Origin: Krasilnikoviella flava
Lineage (GTDB): Bacteria > Actinomycetota > Actinomycetes > Actinomycetales > Cellulomonadaceae
Direction: 5' to 3'
Length of the DNA stretch: 64,000 nt
Assembly: GCF_900167525.1 (NCBI RefSeq)
Contig: NZ_FUZQ01000002.1
Coordinates: 372,001-436,000 of the forward strand
Below the pieces are notes generated by a model, which had not been told where the DNA came from, ran no database searches, and saw only the letters and a list, made by a program, of their open reading frames with translations. A program made the position numbers and the translations under genes. This document shows, piece after piece, positions 34,799 through 44,090 of this stretch; position 1 is the stretch's first letter; each line of letters starts with the position of its first letter.

Positions 34799-37525
34799 AT
34801 GACCTCCCTGTTCGACAGCCTGTCCCTGCCCGGGTTCGACCACGCCGCGAAGGACGACACGGCACGCCTGCCGTCCACCGCCCCGCGCTGGGACGACGAT
34901 GCCGCCGACCCGGCGTCCGGCGCGCCCGCGTGGGTGCGTGACGCGGCATCGGACGCCCACGACGGCGGCGAGCCCGGCCGGCCTCGGGTCGGCGGGGCGT
35001 TCTCCCACCTGGACCCCGACGCGCTGCTGGAGGGGCTCAACCCGCAGCAGCGGGCCGCCGTCGAGCACCACGGGTCGCCGCTGCTCATCGTCGCGGGCGC
35101 GGGGTCGGGCAAGACGCGCGTGCTCACGCACCGCATCGCGCACCTCCTGGCCACGGGCCGGGCGCGGGCGGGGGAGATCCTCGCGATCACCTTCACCAAC
35201 AAGGCCGCCGCGGAGATGCGCGAGCGCGTGGAGCACCTCGTGGGCCCGGCCGGCGGCCGGATGTGGGTCTCGACGTTCCACTCCGCCTGCGTCCGGATCC
35301 TGCGCAAGGAAGCAAAGACCCTCGGCCTGCGCTCCAGCTTCTCCATCTACGACGCGGCGGACTCGCAGCGCCTCATCACGCTGGTGACGCGCGAGCTGGA
35401 CCTCGACGCGAAGAAGTACCCGGCGCGCTCGCTGGCGCACAAGATCAGCGACCTCAAGAACGAGCTGATCGACCCGGAGACCTACGCGCGGTCGTCCGGC
35501 GCGGACACCGCCGAGCACGCCGACGCCGTGGAGCCGACCGGCTCGGGCTGGCGGGCCCGGGCGGCCGGCGGCGGGCTCGCCGACGGCGGGGCGCCGGAGT
35601 TCGACACGGTCCTCGCCGACGTCTACCGCCGTTACCAGCAGCGGCTCGCGCAGGCGAACGCGCTCGACTTCGACGACATCATCATGACCACCGTGAACCT
35701 GCTGCAGGCGTTCCCCAACGTGGCGGAGCACTACCGCCGCCGGTTCCGGCACATCCTCGTGGACGAGTACCAGGACACGAACCACGCCCAGTACATGCTG
35801 GTGCGCGAGCTCGCGGGCGCCACCGCCGACGGCCCCGGCGTCGACGGCCTCGTCCCCGCCGAGCTCACCGTCGTCGGCGACGCCGACCAGTCGATCTACG
35901 CGTTCCGCGGCGCCACGATCCGCAACATCGTGGAGTTCGAGGAGGACTACCCGGACGCCACGACCATCCTGCTGGAGCAGAACTACCGCTCCACGCAGAC
36001 GATCCTGACGGCCGCCAACGCGGTGATCTCGCGCAACCCCGACCGCAAGCCGAAGCGGCTGTGGACCGACGCCGGCGCGGGGGAGAAGATCGTCGGCTAC
36101 GTGGCCGACGACGAGCACGGCGAGGCGCGGTTCGTCGCGGAGGAGATCGACCGGCTCGGCGACGCCGACGGCGTGCGCCCGGGCGACGTCGCGGTGTTCT
36201 ACCGCACCAACGCGCAGTCCCGCGCGCTGGAGGAGGTGCTGATCCGCGTCGGCCTGCCGTACAAGGTGGTGGGCGGCACCCGGTTCTACGAGCGCCGCGA
36301 GGTCAAGGACGCCGTCGCCTACCTGCGCGCCCTGGCGAACCCGGACGACGACGTCAACCTGCGTCGCGTGCTCAACGTGCCCAAGCGCGGGCTGGGGGAC
36401 AAGGCCGAGTCCATGGTGGCCGGGTTCGCGGACCGCGAGCGCGTCTCGTTCGGCACCGCCCTGGAGCGCGCCGACGAGATCCCCGGCCTGACGACCCGCA
36501 CGTCCAAGCCGCTGCTGGCGTTCCGCGACATGATGCGCGAGCTGCGTGCCCTCGTCGACGCCGGCGAGCCCCCCGCGACGATCCTCGGCGCGGTGCTGGA
36601 CCGCACGGGCTACCTCGCCGAGCTGCGCGCGTCCGACGACCCGCAGGACGCGTCCCGGGTGGAGAACCTCGCCGAGCTGCACGCCGTCGCGGCCGAGTTC
36701 AGCGAGCTCGACCCCGAGGGCGACCTGGCGGACTTCCTCGAGCGCGTGTCGCTCGTGGCCGACGCCGACCAGATCCCCGACGAGGACGTGGCCGACGGCG
36801 AGGCGGAGCAGGAGCCCAAGGAGGACCAGGGCGTCGTCACCCTCATGACCCTGCACACCGCGAAGGGGCTGGAGTTTCCCGTCGTCTTCCTCACGGGCAT
36901 GGAGGACGGCACGTTCCCGCACATGAGGTCGCTGCACGACGACACGGAGCTCGCCGAGGAGCGGCGGCTGGCCTACGTGGGGATCACGCGCGCCCGCCAG
37001 CGGCTGTACGTCAGCAGGTCGGCGGTGCGGTCCGCGTGGGGCACGCCCAACGAGTTCCCGCCCAGCCGATTCCTCGAGGAGGTCCCCGAGGAGCTGTGGG
37101 ACTGGCGGCGGCGGGAGTCGTCCACCCAGTACCTGCGACGCGGCGGGTCCGCCTGGGGCGGGTCGGGTCGCGACCGCCGGGGCGGCACGGGCGGTACCTG
37201 GTCGCCGGAGCGCCGCTCGTCGGGCACGGCGGCGCCGACCGAGCGCCGCGCGCCGTCGTCGGGCGTGGGCGGCCGGCTCGGCACGCCGAAGGGCGGCGGC
37301 GCGACGTCGGGTGGCACGGGCGCGACGTTCGGATCGGCCACGCCGCGCAAGGACGCGGACGTCCCGTCGCTCGACGTCGGGGACAAGGTGACGCACGACG
37401 CCTACGGGCTCGGCACGGTCGTCTCGCTCGAGGGCAGCGGGCCCAACGCGGTCGCGCGGATCGACTTCGGCTCCGACGGCACGAAGCGGCTGCTCCTGCG
37501 GTACTCGCCGGTCACGAAGCTCTGA
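34799..37525 (+). CDS. pcrA: ATP-dependent DNA helicase PcrA/UvrD
   Basis: Superfamily 1 3'-5' helicase for repair and replication-fork maintenance. 908 residues with all motifs: Walker A VAGAGSGKTRVLTHR (about residue 100), ITFTNKAAAEMRERV, STFHSACVRILR, HILVDEYQDTNHAQY, VVGDADQSIYAFRGA, LEQNYRSTQTIL, TLHTAKGLEFPVVFLTG and RRLAYVGITRARQRLYVS. A Ser/Gly/Arg-rich linker leads to the C-terminal Tudor-like domain (VGDKVTHDAYGLGTVV), which in PcrA binds RNA polymerase. ATG 34799 follows a TAGGCT box by 9 bases. Monocistronic or joined with the next gene. Confidence 0.97.
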   Translation: MTSLFDSLSLPGFDHAAKDDTARLPSTAPRWDDDAADPASGAPAWVRDAASDAHDGGEPGRPRVGGAFSHLDPDALLEGLNPQQRAAVEHHGSPLLIVAGAGSGKTRVLTHRIAHLLATGRARAGEILAITFTNKAAAEMRERVEHLVGPAGGRMWVSTFHSACVRILRKEAKTLGLRSSFSIYDAADSQRLITLVTRELDLDAKKYPARSLAHKISDLKNELIDPETYARSSGADTAEHADAVEPTGSGWRARAAGGGLADGGAPEFDTVLADVYRRYQQRLAQANALDFDDIIMTTVNLLQAFPNVAEHYRRRFRHILVDEYQDTNHAQYMLVRELAGATADGPGVDGLVPAELTVVGDADQSIYAFRGATIRNIVEFEEDYPDATTILLEQNYRSTQTILTAANAVISRNPDRKPKRLWTDAGAGEKIVGYVADDEHGEARFVAEEIDRLGDADGVRPGDVAVFYRTNAQSRALEEVLIRVGLPYKVVGGTRFYERREVKDAVAYLRALANPDDDVNLRRVLNVPKRGLGDKAESMVAGFADRERVSFGTALERADEIPGLTTRTSKPLLAFRDMMRELRALVDAGEPPATILGAVLDRTGYLAELRASDDPQDASRVENLAELHAVAAEFSELDPEGDLADFLERVSLVADADQIPDEDVADGEAEQEPKEDQGVVTLMTLHTAKGLEFPVVFLTGMEDGTFPHMRSLHDDTELAEERRLAYVGITRARQRLYVSRSAVRSAWGTPNEFPPSRFLEEVPEELWDWRRRESSTQYLRRGGSAWGGSGRDRRGGTGGTWSPERRSSGTAAPTERRAPSSGVGGRLGTPKGGGATSGGTGATFGSATPRKDADVPSLDVGDKVTHDAYGLGTVVSLEGSGPNAVARIDFGSDGTKRLLLRYSPVTKL

Positions 37526-37559
37526 CGCTCCGAGCCTCGGCGGCCGTCGCGCGAGGGCG

Positions 37560-38174
37560 GTGGCGGCCTGGCATGGTGACCGTGTGCTGCTCGACGCGAG
37601 GACGCTGCGGGGGCTGGCGGACGGGACGGTGACGCACACGTACCGGCGGTGGTCCGTGGTGCGGGTGCGCCCCGGGTCGACGATGCGCACGCGCGTCGGG
37701 GTGGTCGAGGTGACGGCGCTCGACCTGATCGCCCTGGAGGACGTCGACGACCCGGACGCCGGCGGGGCGGGGTTCCGCTCGGGTGCGGCCGCGAGGTCCT
37801 GGATCGAGAAGCGCGGCGAGGGCGAGCTGTACCGCGTGGGCCTGCGCCTGGCCGGCCCGGACCCGAGGGTCGCTCTGCGCGAGGACGGCGACCTCGACGC
37901 GGCGGCCGTGGACAAGATCCGGGCCCGGCTGGCGCGGATGGACCGCGCGGCGCCGGAGCCGTGGACCCGCGCCTACCTCGAGCTGGTCGCGGCGCGGCCC
38001 GCCGTCGTCGCGCGCACCCTGGCGGAGGGGCTCGGGATGGAGCGCGACCCGTTCAAGATCCGGGTGCGCCGGCTCAAGGAGCTCGGCCTCACCGAGAGCC
38101 TCGACGTCGGCTACCGCCTGTCCCCGCGCGGTCGGGCGTACCTGGCCGCGACCGAGGCCGACCGCGCGACGTGA
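37560..38174 (+). CDS. ASCH-like domain plus C-terminal winged-helix protein
   Basis: 204 residues. The N-terminal 100 residues look like an ASCH/PUA-related domain: LLDARTLRGLADGTVTHTYRRW (core GTVTHTYRRW), VRPGSTMRTRVGVVEV and GAGFRS. The C-terminal 75 residues look like a winged helix: AYLELVAARPAVVARTLAEGL, FKIRVRRLKELGLTESLDVG and LSPRGRAYL. Probably an RNA- or DNA-binding regulator; no exact family recalled. GTG 37560 is used (GAGGG just upstream); GTG 37584 is a shorter alternative. It follows pcrA by 34 bases. Confidence 0.72.
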   Translation: MAAWHGDRVLLDARTLRGLADGTVTHTYRRWSVVRVRPGSTMRTRVGVVEVTALDLIALEDVDDPDAGGAGFRSGAAARSWIEKRGEGELYRVGLRLAGPDPRVALREDGDLDAAAVDKIRARLARMDRAAPEPWTRAYLELVAARPAVVARTLAEGLGMERDPFKIRVRRLKELGLTESLDVGYRLSPRGRAYLAATEADRAT

Positions 38175-38233
38175 GACCCGCGGCGCTCATGGGTGCGCAG
38201 CCGGCACGACACCTGCGTGTACACCCTGGGCGC

Positions 38234-38788
38234 TCAGGCCGCGCGGGGCTCCTGCTCGGTGGCGCTGCGGAGCGCCGCGACGTCGCTGCCCGCCTCGTGC
38301 AGCACGGTCTCGAGGAGACGCCCGCCGGGGCAGTCGGCACGGAGGACGCCCAGGAGCAGGTGGCGGTCGTCGATCCCCTTGTCGCCCAACCGGATCGCCT
38401 CGCGCAGCGAGAGCTCGAGCGCCTTGCGGGCATCCGCGGTGAACGGCCAGTGCTTGCGGCGTCGCGTGCCTCGGTGCGCGGCCCGCTCGAGCGCCCCCGT
38501 ACCGAAGACCTCGTCGGCGCGCCGGCTGACCTCGTCGAGGTCGATCCCGACGGCGGCGAGCGCCTCGGCGTCGAGCACCTCGCCGTGCCGCACGGCGTCC
38601 CGGGCGAGCGTGGCGAGATGCTCGGGCCGGACCCCGCAGGCCGCCAGCGCGACGGGGGCGCGTCCCGTGCTCTCGGCGAGCGTGACGACCAGGTGCCGGG
38701 TGTCGATCGACTCCGACCGCTCACGCTCGGCGACCTCGACCGCGCCCTGCACCACCGCGCGTGCGTCCTTGGTGAACTTCTCGAACAT
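38234..38788 (-). CDS. Clp N-terminal (ClpA/ClpB R-domain) protein
   Basis: 184 residues consisting of two Clp_N repeats and no AAA+ module. Repeat 1 begins [20 protein letters not shown] with [14 protein letters not shown]; repeat 2 has [20 protein letters not shown] and [15 protein letters not shown]. Such stand-alone N-domain proteins may act as substrate adaptors or decoys for ClpC1/ClpP; that is not shown. ATG 38788 has AGGAGG 5 bases upstream and overlaps the stop of the HTH gene by one base (TGATG). The pair lies behind twin palindromic operators. Confidence 0.88.
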   Translation of the reverse strand: MFEKFTKDARAVVQGAVEVAERERSESIDTRHLVVTLAESTGRAPVALAACGVRPEHLATLARDAVRHGEVLDAEALAAVGIDLDEVSRRADEVFGTGALERAAHRGTRRRKHWPFTADARKALELSLREAIRLGDKGIDDRHLLLGVLRADCPGGRLLETVLHEAGSDVAALRSATEQEPRAA

Positions 38789-38997
38789 CAGATCCTCCTG
38801 CCGTGCTTCTTGTGGACCGCCTGCTTGCTCACGCCGAGCGCGTCCGCGACGTCCTGCCACGACCAGCCGAGGCCCCGGGCGCGCTCCACCTGGAGCGTCT
38901 CGAGCCGGTCGGCCAGGTCGCGCAGCGCGCGCACGGCCCGCAGGCCCTCTGCTGGGTCGTCGCCGGCGGCCGCGCCGGCCAGCGTCTTCTCCGTCAT
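38788..38997 (-). CDS. Small helix-turn-helix regulator of the Clp-N operon
   Basis: 69 residues: an acidic/Ala-rich N-terminus, a helix [20 protein letters not shown], then a helix-turn-helix [20 protein letters not shown] and a basic end HGRRI. Start ATG 38997; the ORF could extend to 39048, but that would run through both operators. Directly upstream lie two copies of GTCAACnnnnGTTGAC. A small HTH protein translationally coupled to a Clp-N protein, with twin operators, suggests an autoregulated stress operon. Confidence 0.85.
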   Translation of the reverse strand: MTEKTLAGAAAGDDPAEGLRAVRALRDLADRLETLQVERARGLGWSWQDVADALGVSKQAVHKKHGRRI

Positions 38998-39000
38998 GCC

Positions 39001-39044
39001 GTCAACGATGGTTGACGGCATGGAAACTGTCAACCCTGGTTGAC
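39001..39044. promoter_or_regulatory. Twin palindromic operators of the HTH/Clp-N operon
   Basis: Two 16-base palindromes, GTCAACGATGGTTGAC (39001-39016) and GTCAACCCTGGTTGAC (39029-39044), share identical 6-base arms and differ in the 4-base centre. They are 28 bases apart, nearly three helical turns, so two dimers would bind one face. They sit just upstream of the small HTH gene, which is the likely binder. Confidence 0.8.
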
Positions 39045-39145
39045 GCACCGAGCCCGAGGCCGACGGCCGGGCGGGCGGATGTGGGATCGGTCACCTGCGG
39101 CGGGGGAATGCAGGGCCGATGTTCCCGGCGTCGTGCGGGTCGGAC

Positions 39146-39181
39146 TACCCTGTTCGGGGATGTCTTGATGTCGAGACATCC
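39146..39181 (+). promoter_or_regulatory. sucCD promoter and 5'-end hairpin
   Basis: A TACCCT -10 box at 39146-39151 would start transcription near 39158. A perfect hairpin begins exactly there: GGATGTCT (39158-39165), loop TGATGTCG, AGACATCC (39174-39181). It could stabilise the 5' end of the sucCD mRNA or be a regulator site. The leader is about 79 bases long. Confidence 0.55.
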
Positions 39182-39236
39182 GTTCGTGCCGGCCTCTGCC
39201 GACCCAGGGGCACCACCGATGGAAGGACGCAGCAGG

Positions 39237-40406
39237 GTGGACCTGTTCGAATACCAGGCTCGCGACATCTTCGAGAAGCACGGCGTGCCCGTGCTCGGCG
39301 GCGTCGTCGCGACGACGCCCGAAGAGGCTCGCGCAGGTGCAGAGAAGCTCGGCGGCGGGACCGTCGTCGTCAAGGCCCAGGTGAAGGTCGGTGGCCGCGG
39401 CAAGGCCGGCGGCGTCAAGCTGGCCCACTCCCCGGCTGAGGCCGAGGAGAAGGCCGGCGAGATCCTCGGGATGGACATCAAGGGCCACACGGTCCACCGT
39501 GTGATGGTCGCGCAGGGCGCCAAGATCGCCGAGGAGTTCTACTTCTCCGTGCTGCTGGACCGCGCGAACCGCAACTACCTCGCCATGTGCTCCGTCGAGG
39601 GCGGCATGGAGATCGAGCAGCTCGCCGTCGAGCGCCCCGAGGCGCTCGCCCGCGTCGCCGTCGACCCGATCGTCGGCATCGACGAGGCCAAGGCCCGCGA
39701 GATCGTCGACACGGCGAACTTCGCCGAGGACCTCAAGGCCCCCGTCGCCGACGTCATCCAGAAGCTCTGGACGGTCTTCACGGCCGAGGACGCCACCCTC
39801 GTCGAGGTGAACCCGCTGGTCCGCACCGAGGACGGCGCGATCGTCGCCCTCGACGGCAAGGTGACGCTGGACGACAACGCCTCCGAGGTGCGCCACCCCG
39901 ACCACGAGGCGCTCGAGGACAAGGCCGCGGCTGACCCGCTGGAGGCCAAGGCCAAGGAGAACGGCCTCAACTACGTCAAGCTCGACGGCGAGGTCGGCAT
40001 CATCGGCAACGGCGCGGGCCTCGTGATGAGCACCCTCGACGTCGTCGCCTACGCCGGCGAGGCGCACGGCGGCGTGAAGCCCGCCAACTTCCTCGACATC
40101 GGCGGCGGCGCGAACGCCACCGTCATGGCGAACGGCCTGGACGTCATCCTCAACGACCCGCAGGTCAAGAGTGTGTTCGTCAACGTCTTCGGCGGGATCA
40201 CCGCCTGCGACGAGGTTGCCAAGGGCATCGTGGGCGCGCTGGAGATCCTCGGCGACGAGGCCAGCAAGCCGCTCGTGGTGCGCCTGGACGGCAACAACGT
40301 GGACCTCGGCCGCGCCATCCTGCGCGAGGCGAACCACCCGCTGGTCACCCTGGCCGAGACCATGGACGGCGGCGCCGACAAGGCTGCCGAGCTGGCCAAC
40401 GCCTGA
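39237..40406 (+). CDS. sucC: Succinate-CoA ligase (ADP-forming), beta subunit
   Basis: TCA-cycle enzyme converting succinyl-CoA to succinate with ATP formation. 389 residues: [19 protein letters not shown], the ATP-grasp domain with [27 protein letters not shown] (metal ligands Glu and Asn), [12 protein letters not shown], and the C-terminal CoA-ligase domain with DIGGGA and [18 protein letters not shown] 39237 is preferred, with GGAAGGA upstream and the family's usual N-terminus; ATG 39219 would add six residues. Transcribed with sucD. Confidence 0.97.
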   Translation: MDLFEYQARDIFEKHGVPVLGGVVATTPEEARAGAEKLGGGTVVVKAQVKVGGRGKAGGVKLAHSPAEAEEKAGEILGMDIKGHTVHRVMVAQGAKIAEEFYFSVLLDRANRNYLAMCSVEGGMEIEQLAVERPEALARVAVDPIVGIDEAKAREIVDTANFAEDLKAPVADVIQKLWTVFTAEDATLVEVNPLVRTEDGAIVALDGKVTLDDNASEVRHPDHEALEDKAAADPLEAKAKENGLNYVKLDGEVGIIGNGAGLVMSTLDVVAYAGEAHGGVKPANFLDIGGGANATVMANGLDVILNDPQVKSVFVNVFGGITACDEVAKGIVGALEILGDEASKPLVVRLDGNNVDLGRAILREANHPLVTLAETMDGGADKAAELANA

Positions 40407-40445
40407 TCGCCCCGAGACGACGCGGAAAGCAGAGACTTCACTGAC

Positions 40446-41342
<897 letters not shown>

Positions 41343-41354
41343 CCCCTCCGTCGC

Positions 41355-41389
41355 TCGAGCGCGTCGAGACCAGGTCTCGACGCGCTCGA
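41355..41389. terminator. Hairpin after sucD
   Basis: Perfect 17-base arms (41355-41371 and 41373-41389) around a single A. The arms contain GTCGAGACC/GGTCTCGAC, related to the GGTCGAGCCTGTCGA-type repeats after purH and mdh. Probably ends the sucCD transcript. Confidence 0.75.
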
Positions 41390-41482
41390 CCAGCGGTTCG
41401 ACGTCGGCGCCCGTCCCCCCGGGGGCGGGCGCCGTCGTCGTGTCTGCGCTCTTCCGCCGCCGCGCCGGGTGACGATGGGCCG

Positions 41483-42739
41483 GTGAGCGCACCGCCCGGC
41501 ACCCGCCCCACCCGCACCGCCAGGACCGTCGACGGCGACGCGCCCGCCCGGCGCGTCGGTCGCGGGGGCGAGCGCTTCGCCACCGCGACGTCCGGCGCCT
41601 GGGCCACGGTGCAGGGGGTCGTGCTGTCCGGGGCGGTCGTGGTGCTGCTGGCGGTGGTCGGCGTGCTCGGCGGGTCGCCGGACTCCGCGTGGACCGGCGC
41701 CGTGGGCGTGGCGACCGGGCTGTGGCTGCTGGGTCACGGCGTGCCGATCGACGCGGGCGCCGGAGTGATCACCCTGGTCCCGCTCGGCATCGGCGCCCTC
41801 GCGGTCTTCACCACCTACGTCTCCGTCCGGCGCTCCGCCCTGCCGACCCTGGCCGCCTGGGTCGGGGCCACCACGACCTACGCGGTCGTGACGGTCGCGC
41901 TCGCGGCCGCGACGGCGGGCGTGGCGGGCGGCGACGGGCTCGCCTCTGCTGGCACCCGGCTGGCCCTCGCGGCGCTCGGCGGCGTCGTCGTGGGCGGCGC
42001 CGGCGCGGCGCTCGGGATCCTCGTCCCGCCGGACCGGCCCGAGGTCGTCGTCCCGGGTGGCCTGCTCGACCGCGCCGTGCCCGACGTCGTGCGGCTCGGC
42101 CTGCAGGCGGGGACGGTCGCACTCGTGGCGCTGTCCGGCCTGGGGGCCGCCCTCACGATCGTGTGGGTCGTGGCGGGACGTGCGACGTCGGAGGACGTGG
42201 TGACCGGCCTCGACCCGGGGTGGATCGGCGGGATCGTCTTCGCCGTGGCCCAGCTCGCGCTGCTGCCCAACCTCGTGCTGTGGGCGACGTCCTGGTTGGC
42301 CGGGCCCGGGTTCGCCGTGGGCCAGGGCACGTCGTTCGCCCCGGGCGGCACCGAGGCGGGCCCGCTGCCCGCCGTGCCGCTGCTGGGTGCGCTGCCGGGC
42401 CCCGACTGGGCCGGCCTGACGGCGGCCGTCGGCGGTCCGCTGGCCGTCGTGGCCTGCGGCGCGCTCGCGGGGTGGTTCGCGTGGCGCCGGCTCGACCCCG
42501 AGCGCGTGCAACGGGCCGACCTGGCCCAGGTGCTCGCGGGGGTCGTGCTCCTGGCCGGCGTCGCGACCGCGGTGCTGCAGAGGTGGGCCGGGGGAGCGGC
42601 AGGCGCCGGGCGCCTGGCGCAGGTGGGCGCGGACCCGCTGCTCACCGGTGCCGTCGTGGCGGTCGAGGTCGGTGTCGGGGCGGCGGTCGTGCTGGCGTGG
42701 GCGTACCTGGACGTCGGGGCGCGGCTGCGTCGCGAGTAG
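41483..42739 (+). CDS. DUF6350 integral membrane protein
   Basis: 418 residues with about ten membrane helices and a hydrophilic N-terminal 35 residues. Conserved-looking parts include LLGHGVPIDAGAGVITLVPLGI, FAVAQLALLPNLVLWATSWLAG and GPGFAVGQGTSFAPGGTEAGPLPAVPLLGALP (core GQGTSFAPGGTEAGPLPAVP). The position between sucCD and purN is the usual actinobacterial arrangement of this family. Start GTG 41483; GACGAT lies 6 bases upstream. Function unknown, perhaps transport or cell-division related. Confidence 0.85.
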   Translation: MSAPPGTRPTRTARTVDGDAPARRVGRGGERFATATSGAWATVQGVVLSGAVVVLLAVVGVLGGSPDSAWTGAVGVATGLWLLGHGVPIDAGAGVITLVPLGIGALAVFTTYVSVRRSALPTLAAWVGATTTYAVVTVALAAATAGVAGGDGLASAGTRLALAALGGVVVGGAGAALGILVPPDRPEVVVPGGLLDRAVPDVVRLGLQAGTVALVALSGLGAALTIVWVVAGRATSEDVVTGLDPGWIGGIVFAVAQLALLPNLVLWATSWLAGPGFAVGQGTSFAPGGTEAGPLPAVPLLGALPGPDWAGLTAAVGGPLAVVACGALAGWFAWRRLDPERVQRADLAQVLAGVVLLAGVATAVLQRWAGGAAGAGRLAQVGADPLLTGAVVAVEVGVGAAVVLAWAYLDVGARLRRE

Positions 42740-42762
42740 CCCGCCCGAGTAGGGTTTGCGTC

Positions 42763-43419
42763 GTGCAGACCCCGTCCGGCCACCCTGTCGCGTCCACCTC
42801 CGCCCAGGCCACGGCCCAGGCCCGGCTCGTCGTCCTGGCCTCCGGCGGCGGCTCCAACCTTGCCGCCCTCCTCGCGGCCCACGACGACATGGCCTACGGG
42901 GCCCGCGTCGTGGGGGTCGTCTCCGACAAGCCCGGCGCCGGAGCGCTCGACCTGGCGCGCGACGCCGGCGTTGCGTCCGTCGTCGTCGCCCCGAAGGACT
43001 TCGACGACCGGCCGGCGTGGAACGTCGGGATGGCGGAGGCGGTCGCCGTCTTCCGGCCCGATTACGTGGTGCTCGCCGGGTTCATGCGCATCCTCGCGTC
43101 CTCGTTCGTCGAGCGGTTCGCGGGCCGGATCGTCAACACGCACCCCGCGCTGCTGCCATCGTTCCCCGGCGCGCACGGCGTGCGCGACGCCCTCGCGTAC
43201 GGGGTCAAGGTGACCGGCTGCACGGTGCACGTCGTGGACGCTGGCGTCGATACGGGGCCGATCCTCGCGCAGGCCGTCGTGCCCGTGCACGACGCCGACG
43301 ACGAGGCGTCGCTGCACGAGCGGATCAAGGTCGCCGAGCGTGCGCTGCTCGTCGAGACCGTGGGCCGCGTCGCGCGCGAGGGACTGCGCGTCGACGGCCG
43401 GCGCGCGACCCTCGGCTGA
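42763..43419 (+). CDS. purN: Phosphoribosylglycinamide formyltransferase
   Basis: Transfers a formyl group from 10-formyl-THF to GAR in purine synthesis. 218 residues: LVVLASGGGSNLAALLAA, VVGVVSDKPGAGAL, FRPDYVVLAGFMRILASSFV, then the catalytic cluster NTHPALLPSFPGAHGVRDAL (Asn and His) and VDAGVDTGPILAQ (Asp). GTG 42763 follows a TAGGGT -10 box (42750-42755) by 7 bases: leaderless. Normally pairs with purH downstream; here four regulator and accessory genes intervene. Confidence 0.96.
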   Translation: MQTPSGHPVASTSAQATAQARLVVLASGGGSNLAALLAAHDDMAYGARVVGVVSDKPGAGALDLARDAGVASVVVAPKDFDDRPAWNVGMAEAVAVFRPDYVVLAGFMRILASSFVERFAGRIVNTHPALLPSFPGAHGVRDALAYGVKVTGCTVHVVDAGVDTGPILAQAVVPVHDADDEASLHERIKVAERALLVETVGRVAREGLRVDGRRATLG

Positions 43420-43428
43420 GGTCGCGCC

Positions 43429-44007
43429 TCAGCCCTTCGCGGTCGTGCCCGCGTCCCCGCGCGGGTCGTCGCGCGGGGCGACCGCGGTGAGCAGCTGGTA
43501 CACCTCGCGTGGGGTCTCGCCCGCGTCGCGGGCCGCCGAGAGGCTGCGTTCCGACCAGCGGTTGAGGAGCTCTGAGAGCTCGAGGATGAGCTCGTTCGCG
43601 TCGTCGCGGGTGAGCAACATCGTGGTGAGCATGAACGTGCGGCCGGCGTCCCGGGTCTCCTCGTGGCTCCCGTGCGAGAACACCTCGGAGAGCCACTCGA
43701 CGGTCGGTCGCAGGATGAGGTCGGCGGCGTCGCCGGCGGCGGGCTTCACGTTGTAGCTCGTCGCGACGTTCTTCCATACGCGGTCCCGCTTGTCGCGGGC
43801 GTGCTCGGGGGCCTCGACGATCATCCCGGCCTTGGCGAGCACCCGGAGGTGGAAGCTCACGGAGTTCGCGGGCTGCCCGATCGCCTCGGCCAGGTCGGCG
43901 GCACGGGCGTGCCCGACCACCGCGAGCTGCATGAGGATCCGTTGCCGCACCGGGCTGGCGATGGCGCGCAACGACTCCGGGTCGCTGATGTCCATGGTCT
44001 CCAGCAC
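43429..44007 (-). CDS. ArsR/HTH_20-type transcriptional regulator
   Basis: 192 residues. The winged helix comes first: ISDPESLRAIASPVRQRILMQL, ARAADLAEAIGQPANSVSFHL and LRVLAKAGMIVE, followed by a helical C-terminal half (RDDANELILELSELLNRWSE). GTG 44007 is chosen because a TAGGCT box (44020-44015, minus strand) lies exactly 7 bases upstream; ATG 43995 or ATG 44037 are alternatives. Divergent from the MFS gene with paired palindromes between, so it likely controls that exporter. Confidence 0.85.
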   Translation of the reverse strand: MLETMDISDPESLRAIASPVRQRILMQLAVVGHARAADLAEAIGQPANSVSFHLRVLAKAGMIVEAPEHARDKRDRVWKNVATSYNVKPAAGDAADLILRPTVEWLSEVFSHGSHEETRDAGRTFMLTTMLLTRDDANELILELSELLNRWSERSLSAARDAGETPREVYQLLTAVAPRDDPRGDAGTTAKG

Positions 44008-44042
44008 GTCCCGAAGCCTAGCAACGTCTCGCAACATCAAGT

Positions 44043-44073
44043 GCGCAACTACTATTGCGCAACTGTAGTTGCG
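44043..44073. promoter_or_regulatory. Overlapping operators and MFS promoter
   Basis: Two palindromes share their edges: GCGCAA-N6-TTGCGC (44043-44060) and CGCAACTGTAGTTGCG (44058-44073). The MFS promoter fits over them: -35 TTGCGC (44055-44060), 17-base spacer, -10 TAGCGT (44078-44083). A bound ArsR-type dimer would block it. Confidence 0.72.
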
Positions 44074-44090
44074 GGACTAGCGTCCTTCCC

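Noticed and set aside
33644-37915. A 1423-codon open frame on the minus strand
   Set aside because: Antisense to pcrA and the NAD(P)-binding gene; no domain recognised except the short pseudogene piece near 34.4 kb.
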